Of a stretch of DNA of 64,000 bases, positions 1 through 9,684 are shown piece by piece. The notes beneath the pieces are model-generated. The model searched no databases. It worked only from the letters and a program-made list of their open reading frames with translations, and had not been told where the DNA came from. How positions within the stretch are numbered: position 1 is the stretch's first letter; the number at the start of each line of letters is the position of its first letter. This stretch comes from Clostridium sp. AF15-31 (lineage in GTDB: Bacteria > Bacillota > Clostridia > Lachnospirales > Lachnospiraceae): contig NZ_QTXL01000005.1 of assembly GCF_003461625.1 (NCBI RefSeq), positions 186,001 to 250,000 on the forward strand, in the 5' to 3' direction. The position numbers and the translations under genes are program-made.

Positions 1-359
1 ACCATGATCTGTTCGATCGTCTGGTTCTTATCCTTTAAATACGCTTTTACGAAATCCTTAAAATAAAGGATTCCGACTATATTGTCCAGATCATCATCAA
101 ACACCGGATATCTGGAATAATTATTCTCCAGCATGATCTTGATCGTTTCATCCATTGTAGTATGTTTGTCGATTCCAACTACATCGGAACGCGGCGTCAT
201 AACATCCCGGACTTCTTTCTCACTGAATTCAAAAATATTTGTGATCATCTCTACTTCGTCATCATGAATGAGCCCCTGTTCATTACCCTCATTGACCATG
301 GAAATAATCTCTTCCTCAACTTTTTCTTCATCAGCTTTTCTGTTATTAAATAATTTCAT
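1..359 (-). CDS. CBS-domain protein, HlyC/CorC family (partial)
   Basis: Reverse-strand translation from the ATG at 359 gives MKLFNNRKADEEK, then an acidic helix, then the typical start of a CBS pair (FEFSEKEVRDVMTPRSDVV, later YSRYPVFDDDLDNIVGIL). This is the cytosolic half of HlyC/CorC (CNNM-like) proteins, a family linked to cation efflux. The DUF21 membrane domain of full-length members is absent: an in-frame TAG lies 8 codons upstream of the ATG. The gene leaves the window at base 1, so the second CBS repeat and any CorC_HlyC domain are not visible. The strongest Shine-Dalgarno (AGGAGAGGTG, about 384-393) is about 28 nt upstream of the ATG, which is too far. Translation may depend on a 16-codon ORF that begins just before this site and ends overlapping the start (ATGA). 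Family call is good; transport function is inferred. Confidence 0.75.
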   Translation of the reverse strand, partial: MKLFNNRKADEEKVEEEIISMVNEGNEQGLIHDDEVEMITNIFEFSEKEVRDVMTPRSDVVGIDKHTTMDETIKIMLENNYSRYPVFDDDLDNIVGILYFKDFVKAYLKDKNQTIEQIM

Positions 360-482
360 ATACCAGACAGTCTCTGTCTACAAATCACCTCTCCTGTTCG
401 TTTCATTCTGCATTCACTCTTAGTTCCACACGAATGCAAATATAATGGAAATATATCATTAATTCCAACATTCGTCAATTTT

Positions 483-530
483 TTCATATGAGAATCTGCA
501 TAATCCGTATTCATATGGAAATCTGTATAA
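483..530. repeat. two imperfect 21-bp direct repeats upstream of CBS gene
   Basis: TTCATATGAGAATCTGCATA and TTCATATGGAAATCTGTATA begin 27 bp apart and match at 18 of 21 positions. They lie in the 213-bp gap between mazF and the CBS-domain gene, so they could be regulator half-sites. Nothing else is recognisable in this gap. Confidence 0.4.
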
Positions 531-572
531 CTGTATGATTATACAATGTCTATAATTACCATGCCACAAAGA

Positions 573-917
573 TCAATACAGATCCAGACTGATTTTTAAT
601 GCAATATCTACCTTTTTCAGAATGTCATCTCCCATATGGCATACTTTTTCTTTTAATCTCTGTTTATCGATCGTACGCACCTGTTCCAACAGCACAACCG
701 AATCCTTTGCCAGATCATACCGACTGGAATCAATCTCAACATGTGTAGGCAGCTTCGCCTTGTTCATCTTGCTGGTGATCGCTGCACAGATCACAGTAGA
801 ACTGTGTTTATTTCCCGCTTCATTTTGTATGATAAGTACCGGTCTGACTCCTCCCTGTTCCGAACCAACGACAGGCCGTAAATCAGCATAAAATATATCG
901 CCTCTTCTGATTACCAA
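573..917 (-). CDS. mazF: MazF/EndoA-family mRNA interferase
   Basis: The 114-aa protein is a full-length MazF/NdoA type toxin: N-terminal [21 protein letters not shown] followed by RPVLIIQN, with the conserved basic core ([18 protein letters not shown]) and C-terminal helix. Members cleave single-stranded mRNA at short motifs. The start is TTG (915-917), preceded by GGAGTG with a 7-nt spacer, so translation may be modest. It follows alr by 70 bp, the same neighbourhood as Bacillus ndoA. The usual small antitoxin gene (ndoAI/mazE) between alr and the toxin is not present, because the 70-bp gap is too short to encode one. An antitoxin may be encoded elsewhere, or the protein may act in housekeeping RNA processing. 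Confidence 0.9.
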   Translation of the reverse strand: MVIRRGDIFYADLRPVVGSEQGGVRPVLIIQNEAGNKHSSTVICAAITSKMNKAKLPTHVEIDSSRYDLAKDSVVLLEQVRTIDKQRLKEKVCHMGDDILKKVDIALKISLDLY

Positions 918-987
918 TTCTTTTCACTCCATTTATTTATTAATATCTTCTGTTGTGAAAAGTATTTCCAATTCTATTCTATGATAT

Positions 988-2154
988 TCAGTTTCGACGT
1001 AGATAATTCACTTCCCCGACTTCTTTTCCATCCCTAATATAGACTCTTGGTACACGTCTTCCGATATTACAGATCAGTTCATAGTTGAAGCTGTTTGCTG
1101 GTTCCGCAACTTCTTCCACCGTGATCTCTTTATCTCCGCATTTTCCGATCAGAACAACTGTATCACCGACTGATGTCTCCGGTATATCACTTACATCGAT
1201 CATAAACTGATCCATACAGACACGTCCGGTGATCGGTGCATACTTACCATGAATGATCACACGCCCGATATTGGACTGTGCTCTTGGATATCCGTCAGCA
1301 TAACCGGCAGACACGGTTGCTATTCTCATATCATGCGGTGCGACAAATGTCCATCCATAGCCGATACCTGTTCCTGCTTTCACATCCTTCACATGAACTA
1401 CCTTGGCAAGTAGTTCCATTGCCGGCTTAAGTGCCGCGATCGAATGATCGACTTCATCCGATGGATATAGTCCGTATGTTACGATACCGGATCTTACCAT
1501 ATCAAATCCTTCATTATCCATCTCCATGATTCCTGCGCTGTTTGATATATGCTTTACAGGAATCGATATACCCCGTTCTTCTAATCTGCGGATCACAGAC
1601 CGGAATAACGCAAGCTGTCCATTTGCAGCTGTTTTATCGTATTCGTCCGCCTTTGAATAATGTGTAAATATTCCCTCGATCTCAATTCCCGGCATATGCG
1701 CAATCTCCACGATATCATTGATACCTGCATCATCACACTGAAAGCCGATCCGGCTCATACCGGTATCCATCTTGATATGGATCTTTGCTTTTGATCCTTT
1801 CTTTACCGCATCATCTGAGAGAATGGCACATTCAGCTTTATCATACATCGCAGGTCTTACATCGTATGTGATCAGTTCATCATACTCTGATGGGTCTGTA
1901 TATCCAAGTATCAACAACGGCTTCTCACATCCTGCATGACGAAGCTCTACCGCCTCATCAATACAGGCAACCGCATAAAAGTCTGCCAGATCAGAAAGGG
2001 CTCTTGAAACCTCTACTGCTCCGTGGCCATAGGCATCTGCCTTGATCACGGCAAGCATCTTCATACTCTCCGGCACACATGCCTTCATCATTTTTATATT
2101 TTCTCTGATATTATCCAGATTGATATCTGCTTCTATTCTTCTATATTTATTCAT
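988..2154 (-). CDS. alr: alanine racemase
   Basis: A 388-aa PLP-dependent enzyme that interconverts L- and D-alanine for peptidoglycan. The PLP lysine is in the motif AVIKADAYGHGAVEV near residue 38. The second catalytic residue, the tyrosine, is in GTGIGYGWTFVAP, followed by SAGYADGYPR, and the C-terminal beta domain contains GRVCMDQFMIDVSD. Length is normal for the family. The gene sits between nnr (26-bp gap) and mazF and is probably co-transcribed with both. Confidence 0.97.
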   Translation of the reverse strand: MNKYRRIEADINLDNIRENIKMMKACVPESMKMLAVIKADAYGHGAVEVSRALSDLADFYAVACIDEAVELRHAGCEKPLLILGYTDPSEYDELITYDVRPAMYDKAECAILSDDAVKKGSKAKIHIKMDTGMSRIGFQCDDAGINDIVEIAHMPGIEIEGIFTHYSKADEYDKTAANGQLALFRSVIRRLEERGISIPVKHISNSAGIMEMDNEGFDMVRSGIVTYGLYPSDEVDHSIAALKPAMELLAKVVHVKDVKAGTGIGYGWTFVAPHDMRIATVSAGYADGYPRAQSNIGRVIIHGKYAPITGRVCMDQFMIDVSDIPETSVGDTVVLIGKCGDKEITVEEVAEPANSFNYELICNIGRRVPRVYIRDGKEVGEVNYLRRN

Positions 2155-2180
2155 TTGTCTGCGCCTCTGCCTATTATATT

Positions 2181-3731
2181 TTATACATAAGAACTCATGA
2201 TCGGACCGATCTCATCGATCAGACTGCCGGCGGTTATAGCCGCCTTTCCATACCGTTTCTTTGCACGATCCCCTGCAAGCCCGTGTATATACACCCCAAG
2301 TCTTGCTGCCTCTGTCGGAGATATTCCACCGGCAGATAGCCCTGCAATCATTCCGGCAAGAACATCCCCTGAACCTGCTGTTGCCATACCATCATTTCCC
2401 GAAGTGTTCATGTAAGTATGCACGCCTCCGTCACTGACACAGGTTCTTGCATCTTTTAATACACACACGAGTGTTTCTGCTTCCGCAAATGTCCTGCACT
2501 CACGAACCGGTGCTTCTTTTAATTCAGTCACTGTCTTTCCTGTCAGTCTGGACATTTCTTTTACATGAGGGGTGATAACAAGTGCTATATTCCCTGTCTG
2601 TCTGCTGATTTCCCCTGCTGCAAGCAGCTCCTTATGTGCTGACAAAAGATTAAGTCCATCTGCATCAACAACGATCGTTCCTTTGAAATTCTCCAGCACT
2701 GTCTTAAGCATACATTCCGCTTCTTTTCCGGTTCCGATACCCGGTCCGATCAGAATGATATCTGCCCATGCACATGCATTCTCCGCACAGATAACTGCTG
2801 TTTTCTCATCCTGATATGTCATCATCAATGCTTCCGGCAGATATCCCCCGACAATCACTCTGTTATCCTTATGGGTATATACCTTTACCATACCACTTCC
2901 AACCCGGTAGGCTGCTGATGCCGCAAGACAGGCTGCTCCCGATATCTCCCGACTGCCGGCTATGACTGCAACTTTTCCAAAGGTTCCTTTATTTCCATCC
3001 GGTCTTCGTTTATTCAGCCGATTCAGATCCCCTTCATTATATGTAAATATCTCCGGCATCACCATATCAACTGCCTTATCCGGAAATCCGATATCTTTTA
3101 CAAGGATCTCTCCACAATATCCATGTCCCGGATAAACGGTCATACCGACCTTCATTAACCCCATTGTTACTGTAAGATCCGCCTTTACTGCAACATTCAT
3201 TACCCGTCCGGTCGTAGCCGATATACCGGATGGGATATCTACTGCTACCACATATGCCGGCATATCATTGATATGATCAATGACCTCTTTATGGATTCCT
3301 TCTATGTCACGCTTTAATCCAACTCCAAAGATTGCATCTACGATTACATCATATTCTCCATTCGGGAAATCCTCTGTAATCTTGATCCCAAGCTGTCCAA
3401 GTATACTCTCCTGAACCTTATAACTCTCTGTTGCTCTGCTAACCTGTCCGATACAGTACACATCTACCAGATATCCTTTTTCCGCCAGCATCCTTGCTAC
3501 AGCCAGACCGTCTCCTCCATTATTGCCGCGTTCTGTTACAACAAGGATCCTGGTATATGCTGTCCGTCCGGTATCATGTTCTCCTGTTTTTATCCGTGAA
3601 AATCTTTTTTCTATTTCTTCTGTTACAGCAAGTGCTGCACGTTCCATCAACACCAGACCGGGAATTCCAATCTGTTCAATGGAGATCTGATCGATCTTCT
3701 GCATTTCCTCTCCGGTTGCCAGGAATCTCAT
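2181..3731 (-). CDS. nnr: bifunctional NAD(P)H-hydrate epimerase / ADP-dependent dehydratase
   Basis: The N-terminal YjeF_N domain (MRFLATGEEMQKIDQISIEQ, later TERGNNGGDGLAVARML and VDAIFGVGL) epimerises damaged NAD(P)HX. The C-terminal carbohydrate-kinase-like domain (NKGTFGKVAVIAGS, IGPGIGTG, VVDADGLNLL, TAGSGDVLAGMIAG) dehydrates it back to NAD(P)H. I place the start at the ATG at 3731 because AAGGAG sits 6 nt upstream. An in-frame ATG 36 nt further upstream lacks such a site and would add 12 residues. The gene lies directly upstream of alr. About 516 aa is normal for the fused enzyme. Confidence 0.95.
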   Translation of the reverse strand: MRFLATGEEMQKIDQISIEQIGIPGLVLMERAALAVTEEIEKRFSRIKTGEHDTGRTAYTRILVVTERGNNGGDGLAVARMLAEKGYLVDVYCIGQVSRATESYKVQESILGQLGIKITEDFPNGEYDVIVDAIFGVGLKRDIEGIHKEVIDHINDMPAYVVAVDIPSGISATTGRVMNVAVKADLTVTMGLMKVGMTVYPGHGYCGEILVKDIGFPDKAVDMVMPEIFTYNEGDLNRLNKRRPDGNKGTFGKVAVIAGSREISGAACLAASAAYRVGSGMVKVYTHKDNRVIVGGYLPEALMMTYQDEKTAVICAENACAWADIILIGPGIGTGKEAECMLKTVLENFKGTIVVDADGLNLLSAHKELLAAGEISRQTGNIALVITPHVKEMSRLTGKTVTELKEAPVRECRTFAEAETLVCVLKDARTCVSDGGVHTYMNTSGNDGMATAGSGDVLAGMIAGLSAGGISPTEAARLGVYIHGLAGDRAKKRYGKAAITAGSLIDEIGPIMSSYV

Positions 3732-3811
3732 ATCTGTCTCCTTCCATGTTATGATTTTTATATCCATTAACTGATGCAGATATTATTTCTACATAACAGC
3801 TTATTGCACAA

Positions 3812-3837
3812 ATGCCATGGCAATATCGCCATGGCAT
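3812..3837 (-). terminator. hairpin downstream of ftsZ
   Basis: A perfect 10-bp stem (ATGCCATGGC / GCCATGGCAT) with a 6-nt loop lies 35 bp after the ftsZ stop and before the nnr start. Only a short T-rich run follows, so it is a plausible but weak intrinsic terminator separating the dcw cluster from nnr-alr. Confidence 0.5.
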
Positions 3838-3872
3838 CCGTACATATACATATCTGTCCGCATCTCTGCTAT

Positions 3873-5141
3873 TTATCTTTTCTTTAAAAATTCCGGTATT
3901 CTGATACTGTCATTTGACTGTACAGTCGGTCTTGCCGGTTTTGGAGACGGAGCTACATGCGGCTCAACCGGAGCGGCTGTTCTTGTTGTATTTGGAACTA
4001 CCGGCTTTGCTGTCTGTGATGCTGCTCCTGCATCTGACAGGAAAGTAGGACGGATGGAAGATGATCCACCAAGTGCCTGTCCACCATAAGTAGGTGTTGT
4101 CTTTCTTGCTTCTCCAAATGATGTTGTATTAACTGTATCAAGCTTTGGAGCTGCAGTTCCTGCGAATCTGCTGACAGGTGTAGTTGTCTCTGCTTTCTCA
4201 AGGCCTGTAGCAATGATCGTAATGCTGATCTCCTCACCCATGTTATCATTGTCAACTGTACCGAAGATGATATTTACACCATCACCGGCCTGTTCAGTCA
4301 GGTAAGTAACTGCATCGTATGCTTCCACGATACCAATATTTCCTGAGAAGTTTACAATAATATCGGTTGCACCGGATACTGTTGTCTCCAGTAATGGTGA
4401 ATCCATAGCTTCCTTGATCGCATCAACAGCCTTGTTCTCACCGCTTGCGGAACCGATACCGATATGTGCAATACCCTTGTCTCTCATAACAGTCTGGATG
4501 TCTGCAAAGTCGAGGTTGATAAGACCCGGTTTATTGATCAGGTCTGTTACACCCTGAACACCCTGCTGAAGAACCTGGTCTGCTTTCTTTAAAGCATCCG
4601 GAATACTGGTTCTCTTATCACAGATCTGTAATAACTTATCATTTGGAATAACGATCAGTGTATCAACATTCTCTTTTAATCTTGCAATTCCTTCCATCGC
4701 ATTCTTCATACGAGGCTTTCCTTCAAAACCAAATGGCTTTGTTACAACACCAACTGTCAGGATACCAAGATTCCTTGCCATCTCCGCAACAACAGGTGCT
4801 GCACCGGTTCCGGTACCACCACCCATACCACATGTTACGAATACCATGTTGGCATCTTTGATAATATCTGCTATCTCTTCTCTATTCTCTTCAACTGCAC
4901 TGGCACCGATCTCAGGCTTTGCACCTGCACCAAGTCCCTTTGTCAGCTTCTCACCAATCTGAATCTTTGTTGTAGCTCTGCTTAATGAAAGTGCCTGTTT
5001 ATCCGTGTTGATCGCTATCAGCTCCACACCTTCTACATTTTCATCAATCATTCTGTTTACTGCATTGTTACCAGCGCCACCTACTCCTATTACCAGTATT
5101 CTAGCTGGTGTTCTCTCATCGTTAGACTTTATTTCGAGCAA
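3873..5141 (-). CDS. ftsZ: cell division GTPase FtsZ
   Basis: A tubulin-like GTPase that forms the Z ring. The N-terminus shows [13 protein letters not shown], and the tubulin signature GGGTGTG is at residues 107-113, followed by the T5-T7 regions. The C-terminal conserved peptide [10 protein letters not shown], which binds FtsA/SepF-type anchors, closes the protein after a low-complexity A/P/T linker. The start is TTG at 5139-5141, with AGGAGG 8 nt upstream. It is the last gene of the division cluster. No ftsA lies next to it, so membrane tethering probably relies on SepF or an FtsA encoded elsewhere. Confidence 0.98.
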   Translation of the reverse strand: MLEIKSNDERTPARILVIGVGGAGNNAVNRMIDENVEGVELIAINTDKQALSLSRATTKIQIGEKLTKGLGAGAKPEIGASAVEENREEIADIIKDANMVFVTCGMGGGTGTGAAPVVAEMARNLGILTVGVVTKPFGFEGKPRMKNAMEGIARLKENVDTLIVIPNDKLLQICDKRTSIPDALKKADQVLQQGVQGVTDLINKPGLINLDFADIQTVMRDKGIAHIGIGSASGENKAVDAIKEAMDSPLLETTVSGATDIIVNFSGNIGIVEAYDAVTYLTEQAGDGVNIIFGTVDNDNMGEEISITIIATGLEKAETTTPVSRFAGTAAPKLDTVNTTSFGEARKTTPTYGGQALGGSSSIRPTFLSDAGAASQTAKPVVPNTTRTAAPVEPHVAPSPKPARPTVQSNDSIRIPEFLKKR

Positions 5142-5343
5142 GGTTGTTTCCTCCTTCTATATATTTCTTTATAATTCCTGTACAGCTCCCTCCCCCGGTT
5201 GTCTTCATTCTGTAAGCAAGTCACAGGCTGCAGATCTAGCACCCGCAACCCAAAGTACAGGGAGTGTACATCTATATAATCGCATTAATATCTTAATAAT
5301 ACGATTTTTTCATAAATAACGCAACAACTTTTTGTTTTAAATT

Positions 5344-6108
5344 TTACTTATTTTCCTTAAATATTGCGTTTCCACTGCTTGCCGAATAATCCGACAGATC
5401 CAGGGTTCCACTTTTCCCTTCCAGTTTGGAAAGAATGCTTTCCAGATTCATAAGCTTGTCCTCCAGCCCGGATCCGCTTCCAAGCTCTATTTTGATCTTG
5501 TCCTTATACAAGATGATCTCATTGTCATTATTAAACCGGATCTCATCGATCAACAGCTTGTTCTTATCGATCAACTGTGTCATCGTCAAGATCTCCTGAA
5601 ACATATCCTCGTCCGTTACAGGGAGTTTTTCACCCACAACGATACGGTCAAATTTCAATCCCTGAATACACGGAACATCCTCCAGTTTTTCGGAAGACGT
5701 TTCAAGCACGCGGCCATCATTATCAAAATAAATATACTGATCCATATAGCTCACACAACCAGCCATGGACTTCTCATATACTGTGATCGTTATGGTATGT
5801 CTTCCAATCACTTCGATCTGAAATTTATCAATAAAGGTTACATCCTCTACCGGATGCATTCTGTTGTCCAGATAGAAAAACAGGGTATTATCCGCTTTTT
5901 TCCCTTTTGTTACAATATCTATGATCTCATCCTCTGTATAATGCACATTGCCGGACACCTGTATCTTGGTCAGACTGTAGCATTTCAGGATATAGACATA
6001 GGCACTAAGGCATATAAGCAGCAGCGCGCCAAGAATGATCAGCAGAATCTTACCTGCCTTTCTTCCCTTTTTCTTTTCAGTTTCGCTCTCTGTTCTCCTG
6101 TTCTGCAT
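5344..6108 (-). CDS. divIB: cell division protein DivIB/FtsQ
   Basis: A 254-aa bitopic membrane protein: basic cytoplasmic N-terminus (KKKGRKAGK), one membrane segment around residues 19-41, and then an extracytoplasmic POTRA domain starting SLTKIQVSGNVHYTEDEI and a beta domain. This is the order expected of FtsQ/DivIB, which links FtsL and DivIC to the septal synthase. AGGAAG precedes the ATG by 9 nt. It lies between ftsW and ftsZ, which supports the call. The sequence itself is fast-evolving and weakly conserved. Confidence 0.9.
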   Translation of the reverse strand: MQNRRTESETEKKKGRKAGKILLIILGALLLICLSAYVYILKCYSLTKIQVSGNVHYTEDEIIDIVTKGKKADNTLFFYLDNRMHPVEDVTFIDKFQIEVIGRHTITITVYEKSMAGCVSYMDQYIYFDNDGRVLETSSEKLEDVPCIQGLKFDRIVVGEKLPVTDEDMFQEILTMTQLIDKNKLLIDEIRFNNDNEIILYKDKIKIELGSGSGLEDKLMNLESILSKLEGKSGTLDLSDYSASSGNAIFKENK

Positions 6109-6130
6109 CTTTTATATCTTCCTATCCATT

Positions 6131-7285
6131 TTATCTTCCCGGCTTCATCTGTCTGGCAACAGCAAGCACCAGTCCCATCTCAAGAAGCATGAAACATATC
6201 GAGCTTCCACCATAACTGATAAATGGAAGCGGTACACCGGTCGGTGGTATCGTATTTGTTACAACACTGATATTGATCAATACCTGAACAGCAACATGTG
6301 CCATAACACCGGTTGCGATCAGGCCTCCAAACCGTTCACCGGAATTGATTGCGATCAGTGCGCATCTGTATATCAGGACCACAAACATTGCGATTACAAG
6401 TGCCGCACCAAATAAACCAAGCTCTTCACAGATAACGGAAAAAATCATGTCATTATGGGACTCTGGTATAAATCCCATCTTCTGGATACTGTTCCCAATG
6501 CCTCTTCCAAAAAAGCCTCCGGATCCGATCGCATAAAGGGACTGCATCGTCTGGTATCCATCATCGTATTTTTCCGGTGCAAGCCAGATACGGATACGAT
6601 CTGCACGATAGCCTGCTGTTGCAATAAATATCACGCACATCAGGATTCCGATCAGCCCCATCAGCACAAACGGCCATTTTTTCGGACTGGCGACAAATAC
6701 AATGATCACAACAATGCCAAAGCATATGATCGCGGTACTTAAGTTCTCGATCGCGATCAGTATGATCGTTACAAACGGAAGCAGAAGCATCTTCGCCAGA
6801 CCCTTCAGTGTATTCAGGCTTCTGGGTTTTCTGGTACAGATATCTGCGGTATATACGATCAGCGCAAGCTTTGCAAATTCTGACGGCTGGAATCCAAATG
6901 CACCAATATAGATCCATCTGGTCGATCCATGGCTCGCACTTCCTATAATGTAGACCAGCACTAAAAGTGCCATTGCCACATACAGAAAATATTTGGAATA
7001 TCTTGCATATCTGCGATAATCGATCTTCGATACCAGAAACATTCCAAACAATGCAACAAGTTCAAAAACAAGCTGTCGTTTTGCAAAATATGTACTGTCA
7101 CCATACAGTTCATCTGCCCGGTAGGAGCTGGTGCTGTAAACCATGACCAGTCCAAACAGAACAAGCCCCAGTACAATGCCAAGCAGCGGATAGTCAAAGT
7201 AACGTCCGCTGTACCATAACGGCTTTCTTCTGCTATCTATCTCATTTGTATCTGTGTTCCTGTTTCTGTCATTCAAATATTTCAC
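6131..7285 (-). CDS. ftsW: SEDS peptidoglycan glycosyltransferase FtsW
   Basis: A 384-aa polytopic protein with about ten hydrophobic segments. SEDS-family hallmarks are visible: GLVMVYSTSSYRA near the first segment, GSTRWIYIGAFGFQPSEFAK in the central loop and PFISYGGSSICFML near the C-terminus. FtsW polymerises lipid II at the septum together with a class B PBP, and two such PBPs are encoded upstream in this cluster. Its ATG overlaps the murD stop (7282-7285), implying translational coupling. FtsW rather than RodA or SpoVE is chosen from the dcw context. Confidence 0.92.
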   Translation of the reverse strand: MKYLNDRNRNTDTNEIDSRRKPLWYSGRYFDYPLLGIVLGLVLFGLVMVYSTSSYRADELYGDSTYFAKRQLVFELVALFGMFLVSKIDYRRYARYSKYFLYVAMALLVLVYIIGSASHGSTRWIYIGAFGFQPSEFAKLALIVYTADICTRKPRSLNTLKGLAKMLLLPFVTIILIAIENLSTAIICFGIVVIIVFVASPKKWPFVLMGLIGILMCVIFIATAGYRADRIRIWLAPEKYDDGYQTMQSLYAIGSGGFFGRGIGNSIQKMGFIPESHNDMIFSVICEELGLFGAALVIAMFVVLIYRCALIAINSGERFGGLIATGVMAHVAVQVLINISVVTNTIPPTGVPLPFISYGGSSICFMLLEMGLVLAVARQMKPGR

Positions 7286-8637
7286 TCCTTAAAATCGCGG
7301 ACATATTCTTTGAACATTCTTCCTCTTTGCTCGTAATTATCAAACATTCCCCAGCTTGCACATGCTGGAGAAAGAAGAACTGCTTCTCCATCCTTTGCAT
7401 TCTCATGACAATATTTTACCGCTCCTAACAGATCGTCTTCAAATACAATATTATGGAATCCGTGTTTCTTGGCAGTCTCTGCGATTTTCTTCGCCGTCTG
7501 ACCGATCAGAACCAAACATCTGACTTTTCCGTCAAATGCATCGATCCATTCATCATAGGTAGAGCCTTTATCATAGCCTCCACCGATCAGATAAGTCGGT
7601 TTTACCATTGCCTGAATTCCCTTGATGGCTGCATCCGGATTGGTTCCCTTGGAATCATTGTAATAATCCACACCAGCCACTGTCTTTACATACTCTATTC
7701 TATGCTCTACGGCTTTAAAACTGACTGCAACATCACGAATGACATTGACCGGCACTCCCATATAATAAGAGATACCAACTGCAGCGAGCACATTTTCAAC
7801 ATTGTGGGAACCGAGCAGGATCAGATCCTTTAATGCAAGGACATCGATCTTTTCTCCATTTGCCTCGATCACAATGTGACCATCCTCTACATATACACCG
7901 CCTGCAGGCTTCTCCAGTCTGCTGAAATATACAACTCTTGGACGGATTCCCTCTGCCATTGCTCTTGTATGATCATCATCATAGTTTAATACAACCACAT
8001 CATCTTCTGTCTGATTCTTTGTGATCGACTTCTTGACATTTCCGTAATTTTCAAATGTATAATGACGGTTCAAATGATCCGGTGTCAGATTTAAGATTGC
8101 ACTGACATTCGGATGAAAATCCACGATCGTCTCTAACTGGAAGCTGCTGATCTCTGCCACTGTTGCACTGTCATCATCGGTTGTATCACAAAGCTCGGTA
8201 TATGGAATACCGATATTTCCAACTACGATCGTCTTCGGATTCCACGCCTTTACGATCTCGCCAACAAGTGCCGTCGTCGTTGTCTTGCCATTTGTTCCTG
8301 TGATCGCAGCGATCTTTCCTTTACCAAAATAATATGCAAGCTCAATCTCACTCCATACCGGAATGCCTGCTTTCTTTATATCCTCTACAAATGCAGAATC
8401 AACCGGAATACCTGGGCTTATAACCATAATGTCTGTCTGCTTTAATACTTCATCCGTTAATTTTCCAAGCAGAATCGTAACAAGTTCTGACTGGGAGAGT
8501 TTCTCCATCAGATCATTTTTATCTCTTTTTTCATTTTCGTCAAACAGCGTAACCTTTACGCCATGAGCGATCAGCAGCTTTGCTGCACTGATGCCGCTCT
8601 TACCTGTACCAGCCACTAAAGCATTTTTAAAATTCAT
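7282..8637 (-). CDS. murD: UDP-N-acetylmuramoyl-L-alanine--D-glutamate ligase
   Basis: Mur ligase that adds D-Glu to UDP-MurNAc-L-Ala. It shows the N-terminal Rossmann motif ALVAGTGKSGISAAKLL, the ATP P-loop GTNGKTTTTALVGEI, the central NLTPDHLNRH region and the C-terminal NDSKGTNPDAAIKGI and LLSPACASWGMFDNYEQRG motifs. Of two possible ATGs, 8637 has GGAGG 8 nt upstream and is preferred over 8643, where the spacing is only 2 nt. It lies between mraY and ftsW. Confidence 0.96.
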   Translation of the reverse strand: MNFKNALVAGTGKSGISAAKLLIAHGVKVTLFDENEKRDKNDLMEKLSQSELVTILLGKLTDEVLKQTDIMVISPGIPVDSAFVEDIKKAGIPVWSEIELAYYFGKGKIAAITGTNGKTTTTALVGEIVKAWNPKTIVVGNIGIPYTELCDTTDDDSATVAEISSFQLETIVDFHPNVSAILNLTPDHLNRHYTFENYGNVKKSITKNQTEDDVVVLNYDDDHTRAMAEGIRPRVVYFSRLEKPAGGVYVEDGHIVIEANGEKIDVLALKDLILLGSHNVENVLAAVGISYYMGVPVNVIRDVAVSFKAVEHRIEYVKTVAGVDYYNDSKGTNPDAAIKGIQAMVKPTYLIGGGYDKGSTYDEWIDAFDGKVRCLVLIGQTAKKIAETAKKHGFHNIVFEDDLLGAVKYCHENAKDGEAVLLSPACASWGMFDNYEQRGRMFKEYVRDFKE

Positions 8638-8653
8638 CTTCATATCCTCCGTA

Positions 8654-9613
8654 TTAAACAGCCAGTAAACCTACAACACAAAGTACGGCTGTTACTATCG
8701 CAAATATTGATACAACCTTTGTCTCAGGCCATCCGGAAAGCTCAAAATGATGATGGATCGGTGCCATTTTGAACACTCGTTTTCCAGTCAGTTTGAATGA
8801 AACTACCTGGATGATAACCGATAATACTTCTATAAAATAAATGAATGCCACGATCAGAATAAATAATGGCATCTTCAGCATGTATGCGATCGATGCTACA
8901 AATCCGCCAAGTGCAAGAGAACCGGTGTCACCCATAAACACTCTTGCAGGGTATACATTATATACAAGGAATCCTAACAAGCTTCCCATTGCTGCACAGG
9001 AGATAGGTGCAAGACCGGATCCGGTTCCGATCGCAACAACTGTAAAGAATGTAGCGATCAATGCTGTTACGGAAGAAGCAAGGCCATCCAGACCATCTGT
9101 GAAGTTTGCACCATTTACTGTTCCAAGTACAACAAAGAATAACAAAACGATATAAACCCATTTATCAAGAACAACTGTCTTACCGACAAATGGAATAATG
9201 ATCTCGTTGTTGATCTCGGTATATTTCTCAATATAATATGCAAAAACTGCTGTTACAACGAACTGTCCGAGCATCTTCTGCCATGCACGAAGTCCCAGGG
9301 AACGCTTCATAACGACTTTGATATAATCATCCAGAAATCCGATCAGACCAAAACCAAGTGTTACAAACAATACCGGAAGGATATCCGGATAATCCTTCAT
9401 ATAAAATAACGAGGTAATCACCAGACTCAACAGAATGATCAGTCCGCCCATTGTCGGTGTTCCTGATTTCTTCAGATGTGTTTCCGGTCCATCATCTCGT
9501 ACAAACTGTCCAAATTTCAGTTTCTTTAAAAATGGGATCACGATTGGGCTTAACACCACGCTGATTCCAAACGCTATAAGTATCGGTAAAATAATTGAAA
9601 AATCCAAGTTCAT
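8654..9613 (-). CDS. mraY: phospho-N-acetylmuramoyl-pentapeptide transferase
   Basis: Integral membrane enzyme that makes lipid I from UDP-MurNAc-pentapeptide and undecaprenyl phosphate. The sequence shows many transmembrane segments, the DDYIKV aspartates in GFLDDYIKVVMKRSLGL, NFTDGLDGLA, VFMGDTGSLALGG and the histidine cluster MAPIHHHFELSGW. The start at 9613 (MNLDFSIILPIL) has AGGAG 9 nt upstream. An upstream in-frame ATG at 9637 has no ribosome site. The resulting 319 aa is normal for the family. Confidence 0.97.
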   Translation of the reverse strand: MNLDFSIILPILIAFGISVVLSPIVIPFLKKLKFGQFVRDDGPETHLKKSGTPTMGGLIILLSLVITSLFYMKDYPDILPVLFVTLGFGLIGFLDDYIKVVMKRSLGLRAWQKMLGQFVVTAVFAYYIEKYTEINNEIIIPFVGKTVVLDKWVYIVLLFFVVLGTVNGANFTDGLDGLASSVTALIATFFTVVAIGTGSGLAPISCAAMGSLLGFLVYNVYPARVFMGDTGSLALGGFVASIAYMLKMPLFILIVAFIYFIEVLSVIIQVVSFKLTGKRVFKMAPIHHHFELSGWPETKVVSIFAIVTAVLCVVGLLAV

Positions 9614-9684
9614 TTCTTTGTACTCCTTACCCGTCATTTCATTTTGAAATGGCTATATTTTTCCTCACGTATGAGGTAATTTTC

